Assembly (NCBI GenBank): GCA_036566745.1
Contig: DATCVR010000308.1
Location: 1-8,153 of the forward strand
Length of the DNA stretch: 8,153 nucleotides
DNA from: DATCVR01 sp036566745
Lineage (GTDB): Bacteria; Actinomycetota; Actinomycetes; Jiangellales; Jiangellaceae
Reading direction: 5' to 3'
Shown here: positions 1 to 6,496 of the stretch, piece by piece
Layout of the letters: every line of letters begins with the position of its first letter
How positions within the stretch are numbered: the stretch's first letter is position 1
Program-made: the position numbers and the translations under genes
The notes under the pieces: generated by a model
Databases searched by the model: none
What the model was told of the DNA's origin: nothing
What the model saw: the letters and a program-made list of their open reading frames with translations, nothing else

Positions 1-1
1 C

Positions 2-1768
2 CTCGCCAGCGACTACCGAGCGATCGAGCAGGAGTACCGCGAGCTCCTAGAGCGCACGACGCCGCCGACGGACCTGACATGGGAGCCGGTCAAGCTCGGC
101 CCGACGTGGCAGTACGACGACGGCTGGCTGCTCCCGGAGGCAACGCTCGGCTGGGAGTTCCTCTCCTGGACGACTTACCACCTGCGCGGCAAGGCCCGTA
201 AGCACTGGTGGTGGACGCCCGAGCAGACCCGATTCCTGCTCTGGTACTACGCGGTCGACACCGACGGCGACTTCCGATGCCGCTCGGCCCGGTTTCAGAG
301 GCTCAAGGGCCACGGGAAAGACCCGATGGCGGCCGGTATCGCGATCGGCTCGCTGCACGCCCCGATCATGTTCGACCGCTGGGAAGGCGACCGGCCCATC
401 GGCCGCGACGACCCGGAGGCCTGGACGCAGATCGCGGCCGTCTCTCAGGACCAGACTAAGAACACCTTCAAGCTCTTCCCGAGCCTGATCCCGCGCGAGA
501 CACGCGAGCGATACGGGATCCAGCCCGGCAAGCTCAACGTCTGGTCTGACGGGGATCGGCGCCAGATCGAGGGCATCTCCACCGCGGCTGACTCGAACGA
601 GGGCGGCCGACCCCACCTGATCATCCGTGCGGAGACTCAGAACTGGCTCTCGACCAACGGAGGCCACGACCTGGCTGGCGCGATGGACGGCAACGCCGCC
701 AAGGCCGAGGCCGGCTCCCCGGCGCGCGTCCTGGACATCTTCAATGCCTGGCGCCCCGGCCGAGACAGCATCGCCGAGCGCGCCCGCGAGGGCTGGGAGT
801 CCTCGACCGACCCGCACGAGTTCATCAAGTACGGCGTGCTCTGGGACTCGCTCGAGGCCCCGCCCGAGGCCCCGCTGACCAAGGAGGCAGCGCCGGAGGT
901 CATCCGGTGCGTCGCTGGCGACTCGACCTGGCTCGACACCCGGCCCAAGGGCACGATCATGGAGTCGATCCTCAACCCGGACAACTCCGTCAGCGAGTCC
1001 CGGCGCAAGTGGTACAACCAGGTCGTCGGCACCGAGGACGCCTGGGCGCAACCGCGCTGGGTCGACGACAAGCGGAACCGCCGCCAGGGCGAGAAGCTCC
1101 AGCCTGGCGACTCCGTGGTGCTGTTCGGCGATGGCTCGAAGTCGGGCGACGATACCGGCCTGATCGCAGTCCGCACCACCGACGGCCTCGCGCAGTTGCT
1201 GCACCACCAGCACCCCGGCAAGGACGAGGCCGGCCACCCGCTCCTGGTCAACCGCAACGAACTCGATGCCGCGGTGATCAAGGCCTTCGATGACTTCCGG
1301 GTCATCGCGTTCTGGTTCGACCCCTCGCACGCCAAGGCTGACGACGAGGTCGAGGAAGACCGGTTCTGGTGGCCGTTCGTCGACCGCTGGCATGAGCGCT
1401 ACCACCGCCAGCTGGACCAGAAGTTCTGGCCGGTGAAGTCGGGAACCCGGCTGCACAGCGTCGCCTTCGACATGTCCGGCACGCTGAACCAGCAGATCTA
1501 CCAGCCCGCGGTGACGCAGGCAGCAGACGACCTCGAGCAGGGCGAGGCGCCGTACGTCGACTCCCCGGTGCTGCGTCGCCACATGAAGAACGCTCGCAAG
1601 CGCGAGGGTCGCTTCGGCGTGGTGATCGGCAAGGAAAATCGCAGCTCGACGCGCAAGGTCGACCTCGCGGTCTGCTTCGTCGGTGCCCGCATGCTGTGGC
1701 GAATTGTCCGCCTGTCCAAGACCACCGGAAGAGCGCCCGGCAAGGGTCGCGTCATCGTGCTCGACTGA
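2..1768 (+). CDS. terL: Terminase large subunit (5' end outside window)
   Basis: ATP-driven DNA packaging motor and nuclease that docks on the portal. The frame is open from the window edge with no ATG, GTG or TTG before codon 109, so the real start lies upstream; 588 residues are visible, about full length for the family. Numbering from the first visible codon, the ATPase half shows a P-loop-like RLKGHGKDP (100-108, Lys106) and a Walker B-like strand LIIRAET with Glu211. Both depart from textbook form: Asp follows the P-loop Lys where Ser/Thr is usual, and Ala precedes the catalytic Glu where Asp is usual. The C-terminal RNase H-like nuclease half shows LFGDGSKSGDD (Asp377), FWFDPSH (Asp440) and RKVDLAV (Asp554), a plausible metal-binding acidic triad. 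The portal gene follows after 13 nt, the standard order. The ATG at 326 would cut off the P-loop and is rejected as the start. Family assignment is firm; motif assignment is by eye. Confidence 0.93.
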   Translation, partial: LASDYRAIEQEYRELLERTTPPTDLTWEPVKLGPTWQYDDGWLLPEATLGWEFLSWTTYHLRGKARKHWWWTPEQTRFLLWYYAVDTDGDFRCRSARFQRLKGHGKDPMAAGIAIGSLHAPIMFDRWEGDRPIGRDDPEAWTQIAAVSQDQTKNTFKLFPSLIPRETRERYGIQPGKLNVWSDGDRRQIEGISTAADSNEGGRPHLIIRAETQNWLSTNGGHDLAGAMDGNAAKAEAGSPARVLDIFNAWRPGRDSIAERAREGWESSTDPHEFIKYGVLWDSLEAPPEAPLTKEAAPEVIRCVAGDSTWLDTRPKGTIMESILNPDNSVSESRRKWYNQVVGTEDAWAQPRWVDDKRNRRQGEKLQPGDSVVLFGDGSKSGDDTGLIAVRTTDGLAQLLHHQHPGKDEAGHPLLVNRNELDAAVIKAFDDFRVIAFWFDPSHAKADDEVEEDRFWWPFVDRWHERYHRQLDQKFWPVKSGTRLHSVAFDMSGTLNQQIYQPAVTQAADDLEQGEAPYVDSPVLRRHMKNARKREGRFGVVIGKENRSSTRKVDLAVCFVGARMLWRIVRLSKTTGRAPGKGRVIVLD

Positions 1769-1769
1769 G

Positions 1770-1775
1770 AGGAGG
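1770..1775 (+). promoter_or_regulatory. Ribosome binding site of the portal gene
   Basis: A perfect AGGAGG sits 6 nt before GTG 1782, just after the terminase stop codon. It decides the portal start. The frame is open further upstream, but that part overlaps the terminase, reads as low-complexity Pro/Arg/Cys-rich sequence and has no comparable site. Confidence 0.8.
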
Positions 1776-1781
1776 GACCCC

Positions 1782-3239
1782 GTGGAGTTCTCCACAACCA
1801 CCACGCCCACCCTCCCGCTGCTCGGCCTGACCGAGGATGAGCAGGCACTGATCCGCACCCTGCAGGCCCAGCGTCAGCGCAACCGGTTCGCCATGGAACT
1901 GGCCGAGGCCCACTACCTCGGGATGCAGGTCATCGACAATCTCCGGATCGCGGTCCCCGAGCACCTCGAGAAGTACCTGCGCACCATCGTTGGATGGAAC
2001 GCGCTCGCCGTCGACCCGTACGTGGAGCGGCTGAACCTCGACGTGTTCCGGCAGGCCGACGCTACCGATGGCGACGAGCACCTCATGGAGCTGATGGAGC
2101 TCAACGGCTTCCAGGCGCTGCAGGCGATGGCCTACAACGACGCGCTCGTCCTTGGTCGCACCTACTGGATGTGGGGAACCAATCCCGAGGGTGCCGATGC
2201 TCCGCCTATCCTGACGGTCGAGTCGCCCCTGAACATGAGCGTGCTCTGGGACCTCCGAGGCACCACGCCCCGTGCGGCGATGCAGGAGTACCTGTCGCCC
2301 GAGGATGACCGCCGGCGCGGTGCCTTGGTGGTGCCCGGAAAGACCGTCCACACCGCCGTGAACGATGACGGCACCTGGGAGGTTGTCGACCGCGACGAGC
2401 ACGACTTCGACTTCGTCCCGATCGTCCGCATGGCCCACGGCGCCCGCACCAACAACCGCGACGGTCGGTCGGCGATCACGCCAGCGATGATGTCCATCAC
2501 GGCCTCCGCCTGCCGCACTCTCATGTCGCTCGAGGTCGCCCGCGAGATCTACTCCGTCCCGCAGATGATCATCCTCGGCGCCGCAGAGGACGCGTTCCAG
2601 AACTCCGACGGCACGCCGAAGACGGCATGGGAGACCTACATCGCCACCACGCTCGGGCTGGAGGCTGACGAGCACGGCAACCTGCCCGAGATCAAGCAGA
2701 AGCAGGTCTACGACCCCTCGACCTTCACCAAGGTGCTGGACTGGTACGCCTCCGCGTTCGCCGGCATGGTTGCCGCCCCGCCGCAGGACCTCGGCCTCTA
2801 TACCCAGGGCAACCCGGCGTCTGCTGAGGCCGGCGTCGTCTCCGAGTCCCGCCGCGACCGCCGCTCCGTCTCGATACAGCGCCAGTGCACCCCCGACCTG
2901 ATCCGCGTCGCGCAGATGGGCCTCCGCTTCGAGAACGGCGGCGATCTGCCGTCCGAGTATGAGCGGCTCGCCGCCGACTGGGACGACGTCACGATGCCGA
3001 CCCCTGGCGTCACCTCAGACGCGGTCGCCAAGGAGATCAAGGCGGGCGCGGTCCCGGCGACCTCAGATGTCACGCTCAAGCGCCTCGGCTACTCCGCGAT
3101 TGATCGGAAGCGTCTCGCGCAGGACCGCTCGGCCGATGACAGCCGGAATCTGACCCGCGCCCTGGTTGACGGACTCCTCCCGGCTGGGCCCACGGTCGCG
3201 GAGACGGTGGCGGCAAATGGCGACGCCGCAGGTATCTGA
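1782..3239 (+). CDS. Phage portal protein (SPP1 gp6-like)
   Basis: Forms the ring at one capsid vertex through which DNA is packaged and ejected, and to which terminase and then connector proteins bind. The product is 485 aa from GTG 1782, typical for SPP1-gp6-like portals of actinobacterial phages. Features seen: an N-terminal helical part with YLRTIVGWNALAVDPYVERL (about residues 65-85); YNDALVLGRTYWMWG, which resembles the conserved core of the family; SPLNMSVLWD; the segment FVPIVRMAHG followed by a Gly/Arg-rich stretch; and a long helical C-terminal half with TQGNPASAEAG, where gp6-like portals carry a conserved segment near the stem helices. The 3' end overlaps the MuF-like gene by 23 nt, and position after the terminase supports the call. 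The last 40 or so residues look disordered. Identification rests on these motifs and gene order, not on a search. Confidence 0.9.
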   Translation: MEFSTTTTPTLPLLGLTEDEQALIRTLQAQRQRNRFAMELAEAHYLGMQVIDNLRIAVPEHLEKYLRTIVGWNALAVDPYVERLNLDVFRQADATDGDEHLMELMELNGFQALQAMAYNDALVLGRTYWMWGTNPEGADAPPILTVESPLNMSVLWDLRGTTPRAAMQEYLSPEDDRRRGALVVPGKTVHTAVNDDGTWEVVDRDEHDFDFVPIVRMAHGARTNNRDGRSAITPAMMSITASACRTLMSLEVAREIYSVPQMIILGAAEDAFQNSDGTPKTAWETYIATTLGLEADEHGNLPEIKQKQVYDPSTFTKVLDWYASAFAGMVAAPPQDLGLYTQGNPASAEAGVVSESRRDRRSVSIQRQCTPDLIRVAQMGLRFENGGDLPSEYERLAADWDDVTMPTPGVTSDAVAKEIKAGAVPATSDVTLKRLGYSAIDRKRLAQDRSADDSRNLTRALVDGLLPAGPTVAETVAANGDAAGI

Positions 3240-4110
3240 GAACCCCGAGGTCCAGCAGAACTACCTCGCGGGACTCGCGCTCGGTGCCGCGGCCGCCCAG
3301 ACCGTCGAGGCTCTCTGGTCAGCCACCCAGCCGCTCGCCTCGGCCGAAGCGATGGCCCGGTTCACCAACGGCCTGTTCATCGTCGCCGGCCAGCTCGGCG
3401 GCGTCGCTGCATCGGTCGGCGAGGACTACTTCCGCGCCGCACGACGCGAGGCCGGCATCACGACCACGATCAAGCTCCCCGAGCCCGTGCTTCCGACGCG
3501 GGCCGAGATCGACGCCGACATCGCCTGGGCCACCCGGGAGCGCGCCGACCTCGCCGACGACCTGGACGCCATGCACGCCGCGATCCTCGCTGACATGCAG
3601 GCCGAGACCGAGAAGGCCGTCCTGGACGTCATGCGCACCCGCGTCGTCCAGTCGGTCGAGGGTGATGACACCGCGCTCGGCTTCCGTCGCGTGTGTCGCC
3701 CAGGTGCCTGCTACTGGTGCATCTCCCTGGCCATCCGAACCACCACCCGCGGCGGCAACGAGCGGAACTACGGCGTCTACAAGACGCGTGCCAGTGCCGG
3801 CCAGTTGCCCGCAGGCGCGAGCGAGCTCAACCGGTTCCACGCCAAGTGCAAATGCGAGGTCGAGCCGGTCTGGTCACCTGCCGAGTCCATCCCGGGCTGG
3901 CTGGGCGACCTCGAGACGCTCTACGCCGACAGCACGCGCGAGAGCGCCAAGGGCGAGTCGCTCAACGACTTCCGCAAGGCGCTGACCGCTCACCGCAACG
4001 GCGAGGATCCCCCGGCGCCCACCGCGCCCGTGTCGCTCCCGACCAGCAACCCGGCCGCCGCGCAGATCGCCGCGATCCTCGATCGCCTCGCTGAGGCTAC
4101 GGCCGCATAG
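3217..4110 (+). CDS. MuF-like minor head protein (capsid maturation slot)
   Basis: A 297-aa protein in the place where actinobacterial phages carry a MuF-like gene, often labelled capsid maturation protease. MuF-type proteins bind the portal inside the prohead and some are ejected with DNA. The N-terminal two thirds is alanine-rich and helical (about 15-155). The core signature is a Cys/His cluster: Cys165-x2-Cys168 in PGACYWCISLA, then His208-x2-Cys211-x-Cys213 in RFHAKCKCEVEPVW, the usual C-terminal MuF pattern and possibly a metal site. Cys160 is a further nearby Cys. The tail (about 255-297) is Pro/Ala-rich. ATG 3217 was chosen because it gives a modest 23-nt overlap with the portal gene; a TTG at 3166 would overlap more and adds a basic stretch of no family character. 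The site before the ATG is weak, so translation is probably coupled to the portal gene. No protease active site is recognisable, so the protease label is by position only. Confidence 0.82.
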   Translation: MATPQVSENPEVQQNYLAGLALGAAAAQTVEALWSATQPLASAEAMARFTNGLFIVAGQLGGVAASVGEDYFRAARREAGITTTIKLPEPVLPTRAEIDADIAWATRERADLADDLDAMHAAILADMQAETEKAVLDVMRTRVVQSVEGDDTALGFRRVCRPGACYWCISLAIRTTTRGGNERNYGVYKTRASAGQLPAGASELNRFHAKCKCEVEPVWSPAESIPGWLGDLETLYADSTRESAKGESLNDFRKALTAHRNGEDPPAPTAPVSLPTSNPAAAQIAAILDRLAEATAA

Positions 4111-4113
4111 ACC

Positions 4114-4130
4114 TCCCGCCTGGAGCGGGG
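4114..4130 (+). other. Small GC-rich hairpin in the MuF-scaffold gap
   Basis: CCCGC (4115-4119) pairs with GCGGG (4125-4129) across a 5-nt loop, with a possible closing U-G pair. It lies 4 nt after the MuF stop codon. No run of T follows, so it is not a classical intrinsic terminator. It could mark a 3' end, protect an mRNA end or be chance in GC-rich DNA. The rest of this 54-nt gap (4111-4164) holds only the scaffold ribosome binding site; I see no promoter. Confidence 0.35.
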
Positions 4131-4151
4131 AAGCAACACCACAACCGCCCC

Positions 4152-4157
4152 AGGAGG
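4152..4157 (+). promoter_or_regulatory. Strong ribosome binding site of the scaffold gene
   Basis: A perfect AGGAGG lies 7 nt before ATG 4165. With the portal site it is one of the two best matches in the window, consistent with high output of scaffold. Confidence 0.75.
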
Positions 4158-4164
4158 GCTACGC

Positions 4165-4848
4165 ATGTCCACAGCACCCGCAGAACCCACCCCGACCGCC
4201 CCGGTACCGACTGAGCCGCCCGCAGCTGCGGTGACTCCTCCGGCACCGGCGGCACCCACGACCCCGCCCCCGGCCGAGCCGGCGGCGAACCCGTGGGCCG
4301 ACCCCGTCGCCGCCGAGGCCGAGATCAAGCGGCTTCGGCATGAGAACGGGGCAGCGCGAACCAACGCCAAGGCGCAGGCCGCCGCGGACGCCAAGAACGA
4401 GCTCGCGCAGACCATCGGCAAGGCCCTCGGCCTCGTCAAGGATGAACCGATCGACCCGGCCAAGCTCACCGAGAGCCTGACCACCTCCCAGGCAGAGGCG
4501 AAGCAGGCGCGAGTAGAGCTCGCCGTGTTCCGCACCGCCGCAACCGCAGGAGGCGACCCCGCCGCCCTGCTGGACTCCTCGAGCTTCTTGAAGTCGCTCG
4601 ACGCCATCGACCCCAACGACACCGCGGCCGTCACGGCTGCAGTGCAGGCGGCGGTCACGGCAAACCCGCGACTAGGCGTCGCAACCGGGCCGAGGGCACC
4701 TGCCCCGAACCCCGCGCAGGGAACGAGCGGCAGCGGAACGCCGTCGACTCTCGATTCCCAGATCGCGGAGGCCGAGAAGGCCCGCGACTTCCAGAAGGTG
4801 ATCGCGCTCAAGCAGCAGCGCGCCGCCGAAGCCAAGACCAAGCCATAA
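4165..4848 (+). CDS. Prohead scaffolding protein
   Basis: Probable internal scaffold that guides capsid protein into a prohead and then leaves. The product is 227 aa and sits directly before the major capsid gene, the usual scaffold position. Composition fits: residues 1-45 are almost wholly Pro, Ala, Thr and Glu and must be disordered; 47-125 are charged and Ala-rich, suited to long helices or a coiled coil (AEIKRLRHENGAARTNAKA, then TTSQAEAKQARVELAVFRT); 130-165 hold DPAALLDSSSFLKSLDAIDP, a pattern common in phage scaffolds; 170-195 are a Gly/Pro/Ser linker; and 196-227 form a basic helical end (LDSQIAEAEKARDFQKVIAL) that resembles capsid-binding tails of scaffolds. There are no cysteines and no catalytic motif. 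The stop codon overlaps the capsid gene's ribosome binding site, so the two are likely made together. Sequence conservation is low in this family, so the call leans on position and composition. Confidence 0.82.
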   Translation: MSTAPAEPTPTAPVPTEPPAAAVTPPAPAAPTTPPPAEPAANPWADPVAAEAEIKRLRHENGAARTNAKAQAAADAKNELAQTIGKALGLVKDEPIDPAKLTESLTTSQAEAKQARVELAVFRTAATAGGDPAALLDSSSFLKSLDAIDPNDTAAVTAAVQAAVTANPRLGVATGPRAPAPNPAQGTSGSGTPSTLDSQIAEAEKARDFQKVIALKQQRAAEAKTKP

Positions 4849-4852
4849 GGAG
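4847..4852 (+). promoter_or_regulatory. Ribosome binding site of the major capsid gene
   Basis: AAGGAG lies 6 nt before ATG 4859 and shares its first two bases with the TAA stop of the scaffold gene, a compact arrangement that favours tight coupling of scaffold and capsid synthesis. Confidence 0.7.
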
Positions 4853-4858
4853 ACCCCA

Positions 4859-6058
4859 ATGTCTGGGATCACTGCTGTCGGCTCGACCTTCAACGAGCCG
4901 AACTACCACGGCGAGCTCATCGCCCTCACCCCGACCGAGACGCCGCTTCTCTCCGCCGCTGGCGGCGTGGGCGGCCCCGGCTCCGTCACCGACACGACCA
5001 TCGAGTGGCAGACCTTCGACCTCCGTGACCCGGAGATCGCCCCCGCCCTCGAGGGTGCTGACGCTCCCGCCGCCCAGGCGCGCGTCCGGTCGAACGTGAC
5101 CAACCGCGTCCAGATCTTCCACAAGGCCGTCGGCACGACCTACACCAAGCAGGCCGCGGTCAACCAGTACCAGAACGCCTACGGTGGCACGCCGAACCCG
5201 GTCACCAACGAGCACTCCTGGCAGGTCATGCAGGAGCTGAAGCAGCTCGCGCTCGACGTGAACTTCTCGTTCTGGAATGCGGTCCGCAACGACCCGTCCG
5301 ACAACACCACGGCTCGCCAGATGGCTGGCCTGCTCTCGGTGATGACCTCGAACGCCAAGCTCAAGGCGGGCAGCGCGCTGACCACCGGCGCCTCGGCCGC
5401 CACGGACACCATCACCGCGACCCACGACATGGCCGCGGGCGACATGGTCGTCTTCACCTCCGTCGGCGCCTCGACCACCATCCGGCCGCGGCGCAAGTAC
5501 TGGGTGAAGTCGGTGACCTCGACCACCTCGTTCAAGATCGTCCCCACCGAGGACCTGACGGCGACAGCGATCGCCGTGGGCACCGCGACGGTGTCGTTCT
5601 ACCAGATCAACGCCGCCAACACCGTCACCACCGGTGACGTCAACGAGCTGCTCCAGTCGGTCTACGACCACGGCGGCATCAGCGAGCAGGGCACCGCGAC
5701 CCTGTTTGTGCCGTCCGGCCAGAAGCGCACCATCACCAAGGCCTACCGGGACGAGTCCGACGGCACCGCGCTGCTCGGCGGCACCCGCAACGTCGGTGGT
5801 GTCTCCGTGGACACCATCATCACCGACTTCGGCACGCTCAACATCGCGATCGACCGGCACCTGCCGGCCGACGCGCTCGCCGTTGTCTCGGTGGAGCAGC
5901 TCCAGCCCGTCTTCCTCAGCATCCCCGGCAAGGGCGTGCTGTTCGAGGAGGAGCTGGCCAAGACCGGCGCCACCGAGAAGTCGCAGATCTACGGCGAGAT
6001 CGGCCTGAAGTACGGCAACGAGGCGTCCCACGGCGTCATCCGCGGCTTGTTCGCCTGA
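4859..6058 (+). CDS. Major capsid protein (SU10/DUF5309-like, HK97 fold)
   Basis: Main shell protein, 399 aa. The N-terminus (NEPNYHGELIALTPTETPLL, about 12-31) and the C-terminus (IYGEIGLKYGNEASHGVIRG, about 377-396) match the recognisable ends of SU10-type capsid proteins; ALEGADAP (63-70) followed by RSNVTNRVQIFHKAV is also typical. Such proteins take the HK97 fold. About residues 178-250 look like an insertion: Thr/Ser/Val-rich beta sequence with THDMAAGDMVVF, then RKYWVKSV and SFKIVPTED, unlike the helical neighbourhood and similar in pattern to small beta domains found in many phage structural proteins. The flanking TSNAKLKAG and INAANTVTTGDVNELLQSVYDHGG read as continuous core, which supports an in-frame insertion rather than a fusion. 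No N-terminal delta domain is obvious, in keeping with a separate scaffold gene. It is followed by a 33-nt gap and the inverted repeat at 6073-6149. Confidence 0.92.
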   Translation: MSGITAVGSTFNEPNYHGELIALTPTETPLLSAAGGVGGPGSVTDTTIEWQTFDLRDPEIAPALEGADAPAAQARVRSNVTNRVQIFHKAVGTTYTKQAAVNQYQNAYGGTPNPVTNEHSWQVMQELKQLALDVNFSFWNAVRNDPSDNTTARQMAGLLSVMTSNAKLKAGSALTTGASAATDTITATHDMAAGDMVVFTSVGASTTIRPRRKYWVKSVTSTTSFKIVPTEDLTATAIAVGTATVSFYQINAANTVTTGDVNELLQSVYDHGGISEQGTATLFVPSGQKRTITKAYRDESDGTALLGGTRNVGGVSVDTIITDFGTLNIAIDRHLPADALAVVSVEQLQPVFLSIPGKGVLFEEELAKTGATEKSQIYGEIGLKYGNEASHGVIRGLFA

Positions 6059-6072
6059 TCGAACCCGTCCAA

Positions 6073-6149
6073 CAGTAGAGAGGGGCCCGCCATGCCGAAT
6101 CCGGCCACGTCTGCCGATGTAGCCGCCCGTTGGCGGCCCCTCTCTACTG
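6073..6149 (+). repeat. Long inverted repeat enclosing the connector gene's ribosome binding site
   Basis: CAGTAGAGAGGGGCC (6073-6087) is the exact reverse complement of 6135-6149. After one unpaired C at 6088, GCCA (6089-6092) pairs with TGGC (6131-6134), giving 19 pairs in all and a loop of 38 nt (6093-6130). The left arm contains the ribosome binding site, and the inner stem reaches the A of the ATG at 6092. The right arm lies in codons 15-20 of the same gene (Arg-Pro-Leu-Ser-Thr-Glu); the inner extension falls in codons 14-15. In RNA this would hide the start region. The Ser and Thr codons in the right arm (TCT, ACT) end in T, unusual in this GC-rich module, which hints that pairing is selected. 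There is no T-run after it and the loop is long, so it is not a standard terminator. Confidence 0.85.
6079..6085 (+). promoter_or_regulatory. Ribosome binding site of the connector gene, inside the hairpin
   Basis: AGAGGGG lies 6 nt before ATG 6092. It is purine-rich but a less exact match than the sites of the portal, scaffold and capsid genes. Every base of it is paired in the predicted stem. Confidence 0.6.
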
Positions 6150-6496
6150 AGGAGACCGCCGTCTCCGACACGCTGCTCGAGGACGCGTGGGTGATGCTCA
6201 AGCGTCATGCCACGCGCCGAGAGGTCGACCTTGAGGACCAGATCCTCACGGACGACGACCTGTTCGCCGAAGTCGTGCGCGTCATGGCTACTGCGGTCCT
6301 GCGGGTCCTCAAGAACCCTGAGGGCAAGTCGCAGGAGTCGATCGACGACTACTCGTACACCCGCAACAGCGGTGTAGCCGGTGGCTCGCTTGAGTTCACC
6401 GATGCTGAGCTCGACGACCTGCTCCCCGGTCTCGCCGAGTCAGGTCGTGCGTTCACCTACGACCCGCTGGCCAACTACGCAGCGAGGTTCGAGTGA
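6092..6496 (+). CDS. Head-tail connector protein (Gp19/Gp15-like)
   Basis: A 134-aa adaptor expected to bind the portal ring after packaging. The first gene after the capsid gene is normally this connector. The N-terminal pattern DVAARWRPLSTEE (9-21), followed by a helix LLEDAWVMLKRHA, is the signature I associate with the Gp19/Gp15/Gp42 phage family; a second helix region is EVVRVMATAVLRVLKNPEG (about 69-87). The middle DDYSYTRNSGVAGGSLEFTDAEL (about 91-112) matches the family's Tyr/Gly-rich segment before the last helix. The C-terminus (YDPLANYAARFE) is short. ATG 6092 has a usable ribosome binding site and gives the family's normal N-terminus. Start and binding site lie in the inverted repeat 6073-6149. 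The last 4 nt overlap the next gene (GTGA). Confidence 0.83.
   Translation: MPNPATSADVAARWRPLSTEETAVSDTLLEDAWVMLKRHATRREVDLEDQILTDDDLFAEVVRVMATAVLRVLKNPEGKSQESIDDYSYTRNSGVAGGSLEFTDAELDDLLPGLAESGRAFTYDPLANYAARFE

Noticed and set aside
1683..1781. N-terminal extension of the portal protein upstream of GTG 1782
   Set aside because: It overlaps the terminase, has Cys/Pro/Arg-rich sequence of no portal character, and GTG 1782 has a perfect ribosome binding site.
47..1858. Long open frame on the minus strand opposite the terminase (about 600 codons)
   Set aside because: It is a mirror of a GC-rich gene on the other strand: Arg/Val/Gly/Leu/Asp-rich with no domain pattern, and the plus strand has clear terminase motifs.
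4111..4164. Promoter between the MuF-like and scaffold genes
   Set aside because: There is no AT-rich -10 or recognisable -35 element in the 54 nt.
3990..4859. Minus-strand frame opposite the scaffold gene, Ala/Ser/Gly/Val-rich and partly hydrophobic
   Set aside because: It looks membrane-like only because it is the reverse of Ala/Pro/Thr codons; no ribosome binding site or family signal was seen.
6073..6149. Inverted repeat read as an intrinsic terminator, transposon end or repressor operator
   Set aside because: The loop is 38 nt, no T-run follows, no transposase lies between the arms, and the arms are too far apart for a usual dimeric operator. Control of translation or RNA stability fits better.
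4808..6208. Long open frame on the minus strand opposite the capsid gene
   Set aside because: Same shadow effect; the product is repetitive Gly/Arg/Val/Asp sequence with no recognisable family, while the plus strand encodes a clear capsid protein.
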